Assembly: GCA_030524785.1 (NCBI GenBank)
Contig: JAUNFZ010000016.1
Span: forward strand, 1 to 41,760
Direction of reading: 5' to 3'
From: Eubacteriales bacterium
GTDB lineage: Bacteria; Bacillota; Clostridia; Lachnospirales; Lachnospiraceae
Length of the DNA: 41,760 bases
The notes beneath the pieces are model-generated. The model had not been told where the DNA came from, did no database searches, and saw only the letters and a program-made list of their open reading frames with translations. Both the position numbers and the translations under genes were made by a program. Of the stretch, positions 7,659-16,017 are shown piece after piece (the first letter of the stretch is position 1; every line of letters begins with the position of its first letter).

Positions 7659-8672
7659 GTGGACATACATAAGGAGAAAATATATACGATAGACGATATT
7701 GCGCGGGAACTGGGAGTTAGCAAGACCACGGTCTCCAGAGCGATATCAGGAAAAGGACGAATCAGCCGGGAAACCCGGGAGAGGGTGCGTTCTTTTATAG
7801 AGGAACATGATTACCGGCCGAATGTGCTGGCCAGGGGGCTGGCGCAGAGCAAGACGTATAACCTTGGACTTGTGCTGCCGGGAGATTATTCAGTGATGGA
7901 TTTTCCGTTTTTCAAGGAATGTATGAACGGAATCTGCGAGACGGCGTCGGAGTATAATTACGATATTGTGATTGCGATGATGGATGGGCAGGAACTTGCG
8001 GGGGGAAACCGGCTGGTGGTCAACCGAAAGGTGGACGGTATTATTATGACGCGTTCCATGGCAGGCGGCACAAAGGCGGAGAGATTCTTAAAGGAAAAGC
8101 AGGTGCCCTTTGTTCTGGTAGGGCCGTCGGAGGATAAAGACGTGGTCTGGGTGGACAATCAGAACCGGGAAGGAAGCCGGGAGCTGACGGGAATCCTGCT
8201 GATGAAAGGCATGAAGCGCCTGGCGCTTCTGGGCGGCAACCGTGCGCATCTGGTAACCGACAGCCGCTTTTTGGGATTCAGGGACGCTCACAAAGACCAG
8301 GGCATACCGGTGCAGGAAGAACTGGTTTTCTTTGATGTGGAGGGCTACTCTGCCGTGGTAAAGGCAATGGAGAAGATTCTGGAGGCCGGCGTGGATGGAA
8401 TTGTCTGCATGGACGACTTTATTACAGGCATGCTGCTGGGCTATCTGAGGGAGAAGGAGCTGCGCGTTCCGGAGGATATCCGGGTGGCCAGTCTGTACGA
8501 CAGCCCGCGGTTGGAGATGTACCGGCCGGCGATTACCAGCCTGCATTTTGACACGAGATATCTGGGACGGGTAGCCTGCATTACGCTGTTGAAGCTTCTG
8601 GGCGAGGAAGTGGAGCAGAAAGATACGCCGCTGAGCTATCAGGTAATACTGCGGGAATCGACGAAATTTTAA
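7659..8672 (+). CDS. LacI-family transcriptional regulator (galactan/GH42 locus)
   Basis: 337-residue repressor starting at GTG 7659, preceded by AAAAAGGAG. The N-terminal helix-turn-helix covers about residues 9-32 (TIDDIARELGVSKTTVSRAI), followed by the hinge helix NVLARGLAQS and a periplasmic-binding-protein-like sugar-sensing domain containing the usual FVLVGP and DGIVCMDD segments. It is divergent from the GH42 gene. Matching operators lie in this intergenic space (7588) and before the importer gene at 9018, so it probably represses both GH42 and the galacto-oligosaccharide importer operon until an inducer sugar binds. The inducer is inferred, not visible. A terminator follows the gene. 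Confidence 0.92.
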   Translation: MDIHKEKIYTIDDIARELGVSKTTVSRAISGKGRISRETRERVRSFIEEHDYRPNVLARGLAQSKTYNLGLVLPGDYSVMDFPFFKECMNGICETASEYNYDIVIAMMDGQELAGGNRLVVNRKVDGIIMTRSMAGGTKAERFLKEKQVPFVLVGPSEDKDVVWVDNQNREGSRELTGILLMKGMKRLALLGGNRAHLVTDSRFLGFRDAHKDQGIPVQEELVFFDVEGYSAVVKAMEKILEAGVDGIVCMDDFITGMLLGYLREKELRVPEDIRVASLYDSPRLEMYRPAITSLHFDTRYLGRVACITLLKLLGEEVEQKDTPLSYQVILRESTKF

Positions 8673-8753
8673 ATCGAAGAAATGTTAAACGGATAAAACA
8701 ATGAAATGCCCCGTAGAGGGCAAAGCTTTATTTCCGGAACGAAAGAACACATG

Positions 8754-8786
8754 AAATGCCCTGCGGATTGCTGCGGGGTATTTTTT
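8754..8786 (+). terminator. Rho-independent terminator after the lacI-type gene
   Basis: AAATGCCCTGC pairs with GCGGGGTATTT (G-T pairs included) around an 8-base loop and runs into six T residues at 8781-8786. An 11-base direct repeat, ATGAAATGCCC, occurs at 8701-8711 and again at 8751-8761, where it forms the left arm of this stem. Confidence 0.75.
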
Positions 8787-8926
8787 ATGTAGAATAAGTT
8801 TGTTGAGAGGTCGTTTGCAGGCGCAGCGCAGCGAAATGCAACCGATTGTCCTATTGCCCCAAAAGCAGAAAAATGCTTATGCAATATGCACAAAAAAAAG
8901 GAACAAAATTTGATAATTTAGTATTA

Positions 8927-8955
8927 TTGACAAGGAAAAACACATCATATATACT
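8927..8955 (+). promoter_or_regulatory. Strong promoter of the galactan importer operon
   Basis: Consensus TTGACA (8927-8932), a 17-base spacer and TATACT (8950-8955). The LacI-type operator starts nine bases after the -10 box, covering the expected start site. This is one of the clearest promoters in the window. Confidence 0.88.
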
Positions 8956-8963
8956 AAAGATAC

Positions 8964-8990
8964 GAGCAAACGGTTGCGCAATTTGCGCAA
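8964..8990. promoter_or_regulatory. LacI-type operator of the importer operon, with an adjoining repeat
   Basis: GCAAACGGTTGC (8966-8977) matches the operator at 7590-7601. Its right part merges into two copies of the self-complementary octamer TTGCGCAA (8974-8981 and 8983-8990), which could extend the site or bind a second protein dimer. The position just after the -10 box predicts repression. Confidence 0.82.
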
Positions 8991-9017
8991 CAACCAAAAA
9001 AATTAAGGAGGCAAAGT

Positions 9018-10271
9018 ATGAAGCTCAAAAAAGTATTGGCATCTGTGCTCGCGGCTGCGACAGTTCTGTCCTCAGCTGCCTGCGTAAATGCGGAAGAAAC
9101 CATTTCCCTGACCCTCTGGGGTGCTGAGGAAGACCAGACGCTGCTTGCAGAACTGGTAGAAAATTTTAAGGCGGCTTATCCTGATTTTACATTTGATATT
9201 CAGATCGGTGTGGAATCTGAGTCTACCGCAAAGGACACGGTTCTGACAGACGTGGAAGCGGCAGCGGATGTATTTGCATTTGCTGACGACCAGCTGAATG
9301 ATCTGGTAAGCGCAGGTGCGCTCTCCAGCCTGAACGAAGTGGGCGAGGCCCTTCAGGTGGCAGGCAAAAGCCTGGATGATGTAAAGGCGGCCAATGATGC
9401 GGGCGCAGTTGCAGCAACGATGATCGGTGATCAGATGTATGCGTTCCCGATGACAGGCGGAAACACCTTCTTCCTGTACTATGATTCCAGCGTAATTTCC
9501 GCTGAGGATGCGGCTTCCTGGGATACGCTGCTGGCAGCGGCGGAAGCGGCAGGCAAAAAGGTTGGCATGACGCTGGCGTCCGGCTGGTATAACGCTTCTT
9601 TCTTCTACGGCGCAGGCTTCACGACTGGGCTGAATGAAGATCAGACCACGGCAATCGACTGGAACGGAACGAGCGCAGATGGTTACACAGGCGTTGACGT
9701 TGTGAAATCCATGCTGAACATTGCAGGCAATTCTGCATTTATGGCAATTGCAGACGGCGATATTTCCAATTGGATCGCAGCAGGCGGCCTCTGTGCGGCA
9801 ATCTCCGGCGACTGGGATGCATCTGCAGCTCAGGAAGCTTTTGGAGACGGTTATGCAGCGACAAAACTTCCCACCTTCACAATCGGCGAGGATCAGGTAC
9901 AGCAGGCTCCGCCTTACGGATATAAATTCGTAGGTGTGAACGCATACGCTGAGAATGTGGGCTGGGCAGTTGTTCTGGCAGACTTCCTTACGAATGAGGA
10001 AGCACAGGCGGCACGTTTCGAGGCTCGCGGCCTTGCACCGACAAACCTGAATGTACAGGCTTCTGACGAAGTTCAGTCGAACGTTGCTATCGCGGCGGCG
10101 GCATCCGAGAGCGAATTTGGCGTTCTGCAGCGCGTAGGCGGCAAGTATTGGGATCCGGCACAGACCTTTGGCGAGATGATCGCACAGGGTTCACTGAAAG
10201 CAGATGATGATGCGGGAATCCAGGCAGCTCTTGACTCTCTGGTAGAGGGTGTAACTGCTCCTATTGGCTAA
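9018..10271 (+). CDS. Maltose/galacto-oligosaccharide-type ABC substrate-binding protein
   Basis: 417-residue extracellular solute-binding protein of the MalE/GanS type. The start follows TTAAGGAGG. The N terminus is an export signal (KKVLASVLAAATVLSSAAC); the SAAC before Asn/Ala could be a poor lipobox, otherwise cleavage after VNA gives a mature start at EETISLTLWG, the usual first strand of this family. The late segments (AVVLADFLTNEEAQ and ARGLAPTN) fit the C-terminal lobe of maltodextrin/galacto-oligosaccharide binders. It opens an operon with MalF/MalG-type permeases and a GH53 galactanase, so galacto-oligosaccharides from beta-1,4-galactan are the inferred ligands. Transcription is from the promoter at 8927 under a LacI-type operator. 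Confidence 0.9.
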   Translation: MKLKKVLASVLAAATVLSSAACVNAEETISLTLWGAEEDQTLLAELVENFKAAYPDFTFDIQIGVESESTAKDTVLTDVEAAADVFAFADDQLNDLVSAGALSSLNEVGEALQVAGKSLDDVKAANDAGAVAATMIGDQMYAFPMTGGNTFFLYYDSSVISAEDAASWDTLLAAAEAAGKKVGMTLASGWYNASFFYGAGFTTGLNEDQTTAIDWNGTSADGYTGVDVVKSMLNIAGNSAFMAIADGDISNWIAAGGLCAAISGDWDASAAQEAFGDGYAATKLPTFTIGEDQVQQAPPYGYKFVGVNAYAENVGWAVVLADFLTNEEAQAARFEARGLAPTNLNVQASDEVQSNVAIAAAASESEFGVLQRVGGKYWDPAQTFGEMIAQGSLKADDDAGIQAALDSLVEGVTAPIG

Positions 10272-10304
10272 AATCTTTATCGTATAGCAGGAAAGAGAAA
10301 TAAG

Positions 10305-10353
10305 ATGGGCTGCTGCGGGACATGCAACAGGGCATATGTCGGCGGCAGCCCAT
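10305..10353 (+). terminator. Intercistronic hairpin between binding protein and MalF-type permease
   Basis: Twelve-base arms ATGGGCTGCTGC (10305-10316) and GCGGCAGCCCAT (10342-10353) with a 25-base loop, followed by ATTTATG. There is no long T-run, so partial termination or 3'-end stabilisation is more likely than a full stop. The position corresponds to the hairpin at 1072 in the first importer. Confidence 0.65.
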
Positions 10354-10397
10354 ATTTATGATACGAAAAAAGCCAAAGGGAGGAGGTTACCGATATT

Positions 10398-11858
10398 ATG
10401 GCAGGTGAGAAAAAAGGCGGAGCCGGCGCGGCTGTCGGCGGCTTTTTCAGAGCAATTGGCAAGTACTTTTCGGAATTTGGGACGGCATTTGTCAAGGGCG
10501 ATATCTTTGTAAAACTTTCTGCGCTGTGGATGGGCGCCGGTTATGCACGACGCAAACAGTACGTGAAAGCGCTGATTATGACGGTGCTTGAGATTGCAAT
10601 TATTGCGTTTACCGTTACATTTGCAATGCAGTACGTACCAAAATTCGGTACGCTGGGAACTGTGAAAATGGAAAAGGTCTTCAATATGCAGACCATGAAA
10701 AGCGAGTTTAACGACTACGATAACTCGTTCCAGATTCTTTTGTTCTCTCTGTTCAGCTTTGTAGTCTGGGCGGCGGCCATCGTTGTCTGGATGAAAAATA
10801 TTGTAAACGCCTACAAGCTTCAGTTGATGGAGGAAGCTGGCGAGCACATCAACACATTCAAAGAGGATCTTCATTCCTATATTGAGGAAAAATTCCACAT
10901 CACCCTGCTCACCCTTCCGGTGCTGGGCATTGTGGTTTTTACGGCGATCCCGATTCTGCTGCTGATTTTTGTAGCCTTTACGAATTATGACCAGCAGCAT
11001 ATGCCGCCCAGCGAACTGTTTACATGGGTTGGATTTTCAAACTTCCTGAGCCTGTTTGGAGGCGGCGGTCTGACGGTGACTTTCAGCTACGCCTTCGTTC
11101 GTGTACTTGGCTGGACGCTGGTCTGGGCATTTTTTGCAACCTTTACCACCTACATTGGAGGTATTCTTCTGTCGCTGCTTTTGAACAGCACAAAGACAAA
11201 ATGGCCGAAAATGTGGAGAACACTCTTTATTATCACCATTGCGGTACCGCAGTTCGTATCCCTTTTGCTGGTGCGTAACTTTTTCTCCAACGGCGGTATC
11301 GTCAACACGATCTGCGCCAACATTGGCCTGACTGGTTTTTTGAGAGATATCGGTCTGGTGTCCACCAGCTATATTCCGTTTTTGTCGGCTCCGGGATGGG
11401 CGCATGTGATGATTATCCTGATTAATATCTGGATCGGCGTGCCCTACCAGATGCTGATTGCAACGGGCGTTCTGATGAACCTGCCGGCAGACCAGCTGGA
11501 GAGCGCCAGGGTGGATGGTGCGAAGCCCTTCCAGATTTTCCGCAAGATCACAATGCCGTATATGCTGTTTGTCACAGGACCGGCGTTGGTAACTGATTTT
11601 GTAAAGAATATCAACAACTTCAACGTCATCTATCTGCTGACGGAAAATGTTTATACGACCACCAATCAGGCGATGGCCAATTCTCAGGCAAAAGAGGTAG
11701 ACCTTCTGGTAACGTGGCTGTTCCGTTTGACGCAGGATTACTACAACTACAAGATGGCGTCAGCGATTGGTATTATCGTCTTTATTATCTGTGCGGTATT
11801 CACGCTGATTGCGTTTAACCGCATGATAGGAAATGGAAAGGAGGAGGACTATCAATAA
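10398..11858 (+). CDS. MalF/GanP-type ABC permease with long N-terminal region
   Basis: 486-residue permease. ATG 10398 follows GGGAGGAGG. Compared with the ~300-residue permeases elsewhere in this window it carries ~160 extra N-terminal residues. These hold an amphipathic start (KKGGAGAAVGGFFRAIGKYF), two additional membrane segments (around ALIMTVLEIAIIAFTVTF and ILLFSLFSFVVWAAAIVVW) and a cytoplasmic helix, as in MalF/MdxF/GanP proteins. The core membrane region contains the coupling EAA loop ESARVDGAKPFQIF. It overlaps the next permease gene by one base (TAATG). It would form the channel for galacto-oligosaccharides bound by the 9018 product. Family is certain; substrate comes from context (GH53, GH42). 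Confidence 0.92.
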   Translation: MAGEKKGGAGAAVGGFFRAIGKYFSEFGTAFVKGDIFVKLSALWMGAGYARRKQYVKALIMTVLEIAIIAFTVTFAMQYVPKFGTLGTVKMEKVFNMQTMKSEFNDYDNSFQILLFSLFSFVVWAAAIVVWMKNIVNAYKLQLMEEAGEHINTFKEDLHSYIEEKFHITLLTLPVLGIVVFTAIPILLLIFVAFTNYDQQHMPPSELFTWVGFSNFLSLFGGGGLTVTFSYAFVRVLGWTLVWAFFATFTTYIGGILLSLLLNSTKTKWPKMWRTLFIITIAVPQFVSLLLVRNFFSNGGIVNTICANIGLTGFLRDIGLVSTSYIPFLSAPGWAHVMIILINIWIGVPYQMLIATGVLMNLPADQLESARVDGAKPFQIFRKITMPYMLFVTGPALVTDFVKNINNFNVIYLLTENVYTTTNQAMANSQAKEVDLLVTWLFRLTQDYYNYKMASAIGIIVFIICAVFTLIAFNRMIGNGKEEDYQ

Positions 11859-12712
11859 TGAAAAAGATGAAAAGCAACCGCACGTCAACGATTGTGATGC
11901 ACAATTTATTAATTGCTGTTTTGGCCTTTATCTGGCTGATTCCAATCGTATGGCTGTTCTGTACCTCCTTCAGCTCTTACTCGGGAATGAATACGAGTAC
12001 CTTCTTTCCGAAGGAGTGGAGCGTTATTCATTACATTAAGCTGTTTCAGCCGGACAGCGTGGCGCAGTTTCCGCAGTGGTTTATGAATACATTTATCATT
12101 GCCTGTGTGACCTGCGTGATCTCTACGGCGTTTGTACTCATGGTGGCGTACGCTACTTCCGTAATGCGCTTTCCAATGCGCAAACCGCTGATGAATTTTG
12201 CTGTTATCCTGAATCTGTTTCCGGGTATGCTGGCAATGATCGCCGTGTACTTTACGCTGAAAACATTCAATCTGACAAACAGCTATGCGGGACTGATTAT
12301 GGTGTATTCCGGCTCGGCCGGGCTGGGCTATCTGATTGCAAAGGGATTTTTTGACACGGTTCCCAGGGCGCTCTGCGAAGCGGCCAGAATTGACGGGTGC
12401 AGCGAGGCGCGTATTTTCGCCCAGATCGTTATTCCCATGAGCCGCCCGATTATTGTATATACGGTAATCAGCAGCTTCCTGGTTCCGTGGATGGATTTCG
12501 TTTACGCGAAGATGATTCTGAACGCAGGCGTGTCTTCCAAGTATACGGTGGCGATCGGACTGTTCAAGATGCTGGATAAGAGCCTGATTAACAGCTATTT
12601 TACCATTTTCTGTGCAGGCGGCGTGCTGGTATCTATTCCAATTTCGATTCTGTTTATGATTATGCAGAAATTCTACGTAGAAGGAATTACCGGAGGCGCT
12701 GTAAAAGGCTAA
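11858..12712 (+). CDS. MalG/GanQ-type ABC permease
   Basis: 284-residue second permease, starting at the ATG that shares its A with the preceding stop and served by GGAGGAGGA inside the 10398 gene. It has six predicted membrane segments, the EAA loop EAARIDGCSEARIF, and the C-terminal YVEGITGGAVKG tail typical of MalG proteins. Together with the 10398 product it makes the transmembrane part of the galactan-locus importer. A strong hairpin follows it, after which the metabolic genes of the operon begin. No ATPase gene is present in the operon. Confidence 0.93.
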   Translation: MKKMKSNRTSTIVMHNLLIAVLAFIWLIPIVWLFCTSFSSYSGMNTSTFFPKEWSVIHYIKLFQPDSVAQFPQWFMNTFIIACVTCVISTAFVLMVAYATSVMRFPMRKPLMNFAVILNLFPGMLAMIAVYFTLKTFNLTNSYAGLIMVYSGSAGLGYLIAKGFFDTVPRALCEAARIDGCSEARIFAQIVIPMSRPIIVYTVISSFLVPWMDFVYAKMILNAGVSSKYTVAIGLFKMLDKSLINSYFTIFCAGGVLVSIPISILFMIMQKFYVEGITGGAVKG

Positions 12713-12726
12713 TAGTTTTCAACGAC

Positions 12727-12763
12727 CGCGGCAGACCTGCTTTTGCCAGGCCTGCCGCGTTTT
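12727..12763 (+). terminator. Hairpin after the permease genes
   Basis: CGCGGCAG (12727-12734) pairs with CTGCCGCG (12752-12759), continuing as CCTG/CAGG after one mismatch, and is followed by TTTT (12760-12763). It is a plausible partial terminator that lowers expression of the downstream enzyme genes relative to the transporter. Confidence 0.7.
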
Positions 12764-12804
12764 ATGCAGACATACAAGTATAGACATAGAAAGGATTACG
12801 TGTT

Positions 12805-14643
12805 ATGGACCAGTTTATTGTGAATATTATTCACCGCCCGGAAATGGTGCCGGAGTATGCTGAGAAAGTGACAGGACATGGGCAGGCGGAGGACATAGGA
12901 CGCAAGGCGCTGCTGACGGAGAGCCTGGATATTTTTAAAACGCAGCAGGAATGTGCCCATAAGAACGGCCTTAAGACAACGATTGAGATGACGTATGCCA
13001 GCCTGTTTAACGACGAGGCCGTGGCTCTGGCAAAGGAGCACCACGAGGTATACGGAGATGAGATCGGTCTGACGCTTCTTGGACTTCCCTGCAAGGAATT
13101 TCGGGAAAAGTATAAGACAAAGGATTTTTGTATCTGGATGTTTTCCATGGAGGATAAAAAAGCCATCGTTCAGGATGTGTTTGAAAAATTTTATGAACGT
13201 TTCGGTTTTTATCCCGAATCCACCGGCTCCTATTATATGGACGCGGAGCTGACAAATTATATCAAAGAAACGTATCCTTCCGTAAAATGTGCCGTTGCCA
13301 CCTGCTGGGAGGAAGGGCCTAAGGCTTACCACACCTGCAATAACAGCTGGTATACGTTTATGGACGGAGGCCCCTGGGCGCCCTGGATTCCCTCAAAACA
13401 GAATACTCACGCACCGGCGGCAAACGAGGCGGAGGACTCGGGAATTGTGGCGATTCCCCATCTGAGCCGCGACCTGATTGCGTGTTATGACGGAAACGGT
13501 TCCAATTTCGGCACACATCCGCAGAATGTTCTGCGGGGAATGATTTACGATTCTGAAACCTGGGAGTATCCGTATCTTTACAACCTGATTGACCAGTTCC
13601 GCTATCAGGCGAAATTCAACAACGGATACGCATACAATATGATGTTTGTGGGACCGGGCTGGATGAATAAGATGGGACGCTGGGAAGCTCCCTATGAGCT
13701 TTTGCTGAAATCCTATGAGGACGGCTGCGCATACTATGGAAAGCTGAAAAAAGAGGGCAAGCTGATTGACATGACGATGAGCGAGTTCGCAGACTATTAC
13801 CGTCAGAAGAAATCTTACACCGAGCCGGAATGTGCTCTGTGGCGGGATATTCTTTACGGCAGCGACAAGCAGGTATTCTGGTACTGCGATCCCTACATGC
13901 GCGTGGGAGTCAATATGGACCAGGGCGGTGCTGTTGTGGATCTTCGCCCCTATGCGGCGAAACTGAACTGGCCTGTGGGAATCGGCACGCCGCATATCCA
14001 GGACGCAAGCTATCCGTTTTTGATTCAGGAAAAGTACCGCGCCGGCTATTTTACCCATTATGCAGGCGAGGGAACGGTGAGAAGCGCCAAGATCTGCCAC
14101 GGAGGCGAGGAAGTGGATCTGTGTCTCTGCCGTACCAAAGCGCATTTTTCCCAGGAGGGAAAAGACCGTATCTTAACGCTTGATCCGGTGGAGATTGAGT
14201 TCTCAGATCTGACGGTGAAGCTGCAGACACTGCTGATTTTCACAGAAGGAACCGGAACAATCAGAACGGAGCGCCATATTCTTGAGATGAGCGATCCGGG
14301 CGCTGATGTTACCATCAATGAATATATGGTGGGCTGCTACGGTACTACGGAATATACAGAGGATATGTCCAGCCTGACCCTGGAGGCAGTAAAGGGGCAG
14401 GAGAAAACGACGCTGGCTTATGAATATAAATGCCGGGAGTTTGCCAGGAAGGATGCGGACGAAGTGAGCTGTACGCTTCCTCCCATTGAGACAAAGGTTT
14501 CCATGACCTGCGAGGGCAGGGAGAAGGAAGGCTATTTCAAAGAAGGATATGCATTCAGCCCGATGTTTACGATTGGCTACAACGGAAAATTATGCGATAA
14601 GGAGGTCTTCACTACATGGCTCAGTCTGGAAAAGGCAAATTAA
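12805..14643 (+). CDS. Unknown 612-residue cytoplasmic protein, carbohydrate-enzyme-like
   Basis: I do not recognise this family with confidence. The protein is soluble, without signal peptide or membrane segments, rich in Tyr and Trp, and has two apparent parts. Residues ~1-400 hold motifs such as AHKNGLKTTIEMTY, YGDEIGLTLLG (83-93) and FGFYPESTGSYYMD (133-146), which faintly recall the NodB/GH57/GH38 (beta/alpha)7-barrel layout used by deacetylases and some glycosidases. Residues ~400-612 look beta-rich. Conserved-looking polar clusters include WEEGPKAYH and MFVGPGWMNKMGRWEAP. It lies between the importer permeases and the GH53 galactanase, so a role in processing imported galacto-oligosaccharides is inferred. 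Its 3' end overlaps the zinc-ribbon gene by 28 bases. It could be an undescribed glycosidase or a sugar-modifying enzyme. Confidence 0.85.
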   Translation: MDQFIVNIIHRPEMVPEYAEKVTGHGQAEDIGRKALLTESLDIFKTQQECAHKNGLKTTIEMTYASLFNDEAVALAKEHHEVYGDEIGLTLLGLPCKEFREKYKTKDFCIWMFSMEDKKAIVQDVFEKFYERFGFYPESTGSYYMDAELTNYIKETYPSVKCAVATCWEEGPKAYHTCNNSWYTFMDGGPWAPWIPSKQNTHAPAANEAEDSGIVAIPHLSRDLIACYDGNGSNFGTHPQNVLRGMIYDSETWEYPYLYNLIDQFRYQAKFNNGYAYNMMFVGPGWMNKMGRWEAPYELLLKSYEDGCAYYGKLKKEGKLIDMTMSEFADYYRQKKSYTEPECALWRDILYGSDKQVFWYCDPYMRVGVNMDQGGAVVDLRPYAAKLNWPVGIGTPHIQDASYPFLIQEKYRAGYFTHYAGEGTVRSAKICHGGEEVDLCLCRTKAHFSQEGKDRILTLDPVEIEFSDLTVKLQTLLIFTEGTGTIRTERHILEMSDPGADVTINEYMVGCYGTTEYTEDMSSLTLEAVKGQEKTTLAYEYKCREFARKDADEVSCTLPPIETKVSMTCEGREKEGYFKEGYAFSPMFTIGYNGKLCDKEVFTTWLSLEKAN

Positions 14644-14846
14644 ATTATCGTTGTCCCTCCTGTTTTATGCGCGATTTGGACCTCGATATGTTTTATGATA
14701 AGGACAAAAAGGAATATTACTGTATCCGCTGCCAGTACCGGGGCACGGAGGAAGATGTTCTGAAAAAGAACGAGATGGCGCGCTTCCGCTACGGCGCCAT
14801 GCGCAGACGGTTTACGGAAGCGGAGTTTGAAAAATTTGACGACTGA
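14616..14846 (+). CDS. Small zinc-ribbon protein
   Basis: 76 residues. Two Cys pairs, CPSC (13-16) and CIRC (36-39), form a classical zinc ribbon around an acidic loop (DLDLDMFYDKDKKEYY), followed by a basic, helical C-terminal region (ARFRYGAMRRRFTEAEFEKFDD). ATG 14616 is supported by AAGGAGG at 14599-14605. The gene starts inside the last 28 bases of the 12805 gene, so the two are translationally linked. Such ribbons bind nucleic acid or protein partners; which applies here is unknown. The overlap in a sugar operon suggests a partner of the 612-residue protein, but it may simply be a conserved small hypothetical gene. Confidence 0.85.
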   Translation: MAQSGKGKLNYRCPSCFMRDLDLDMFYDKDKKEYYCIRCQYRGTEEDVLKKNEMARFRYGAMRRRFTEAEFEKFDD

Positions 14847-14861
14847 TTTGCGAGGTATCAC

Positions 14862-15971
14862 ATGAGCAGTTGGATCACAGGTATGGATTTATCTACATTG
14901 CTGGAGGTAGAGCGCTGCGGGGGCAGATTTTATGACCATGGCGTTGCAGGGGACGCGATGGACATTCTGAAAACCTACGGCATGAATATGGTACGCCTCC
15001 GCCTTTGGAATGACCCCTTCTCCGAGGACGGAAGTCCCTACGGGGCCGGTGGAAACGACCTGGAGGCGACGCTGACCCTTGCAAAGCGTGCAAAAGAAAA
15101 GGGTGTGGGCTGGCTTTTGGACTTCCACTACAGCGATTTCTGGGCAGATCCGGGAAAGCAGACAATTCCCAAGGCGTGGCGGGGAATGAATACGGAGCAG
15201 TTGGAGAAGGCAGTGTACGATTATACGGCCCAGGTGCTGAAACGCTGCCGCCAGGAAGGCGTGCTGCCGCAGATGGCGGCGGTGGGAAATGAGCTGACGA
15301 AGGGACTTCTGTGGCCCTATGGAAAGGTTCCCCAGTTTGACAATATCGCCCGGTTTGTCAGCGCAGGTATCCGGGCAGTGCGCGAGGCCAGCCCTGAAAT
15401 ACAGGTGATGGTTCATCTGGACAACGGCGGAAACAACGAACTGTACCGCAGCTGGTTTGACGCTTACTTTGCCAGCGGCGGCGCAGATTTTGACTGCATC
15501 GGGCTTTCCTATTATCCCTTCTGGCATGGCACAATAGAAATGCTCAGGGAAAATATGAACGATATTGCCCGGCGTTACGGAAAAGACCTGATTGTAGCAG
15601 AGGTATCCATGGGCCATACGATGGAAGACTACCAGGCCTACGAAAGGCTTGGTGACGGGGAGCGAAAAGGCATGGCGACCCGCCAGGAACTTGTGGAAAA
15701 CATTGGTTATCCCATGACGCATCAGGGACAGGCGGATTTTATGAAGGACGTCCTTAAGGTGGTGCGTCAGGTGCCGGAAAACCGCGGAAAGGGCTTTTTT
15801 TACTGGGAGCCCGCCTGGATACCGGTGCCGGGAAGCGGCTGGGCCACCCCGGAGGCCTGCGCCTATATTGGCGAGGCGGGGCCCGGGGGAAACGAGTGGG
15901 CGAATCAGGCGCTGTTTGATTACAGCGGCAATGCGCTGCCGGCCCTTGAAGTGATTCGGGATTTCCGATAA
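14862..15971 (+). CDS. GH53 endo-beta-1,4-galactanase, cytoplasmic
   Basis: 369-residue member of glycoside hydrolase family 53 (arabinogalactan endo-beta-1,4-galactanase), a retaining (beta/alpha)8 enzyme. Family hallmarks are visible: GMDLSTLLEVE at the start, MVRLRLWNDPF, LLDFHYSDFWADPGKQ, the acid/base glutamate in VGNE (Glu144) and the nucleophile in VAE (Glu247), plus the late FYWEPAWIP stretch. Family members are usually secreted; this one begins directly with MSSWITGMDL and has no signal peptide, so it should act in the cytoplasm on imported galacto-oligosaccharides. It lies 15 bases after the zinc-ribbon gene, in the importer operon. The shorter products would go to the GH42 enzyme. 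It corresponds functionally to GanB. Confidence 0.93.
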   Translation: MSSWITGMDLSTLLEVERCGGRFYDHGVAGDAMDILKTYGMNMVRLRLWNDPFSEDGSPYGAGGNDLEATLTLAKRAKEKGVGWLLDFHYSDFWADPGKQTIPKAWRGMNTEQLEKAVYDYTAQVLKRCRQEGVLPQMAAVGNELTKGLLWPYGKVPQFDNIARFVSAGIRAVREASPEIQVMVHLDNGGNNELYRSWFDAYFASGGADFDCIGLSYYPFWHGTIEMLRENMNDIARRYGKDLIVAEVSMGHTMEDYQAYERLGDGERKGMATRQELVENIGYPMTHQGQADFMKDVLKVVRQVPENRGKGFFYWEPAWIPVPGSGWATPEACAYIGEAGPGGNEWANQALFDYSGNALPALEVIRDFR

Positions 15972-16017
15972 CCTGCCCCATGGCAAAGGCACGGGGCTGT
16001 CATTTACAGGAGGATAT

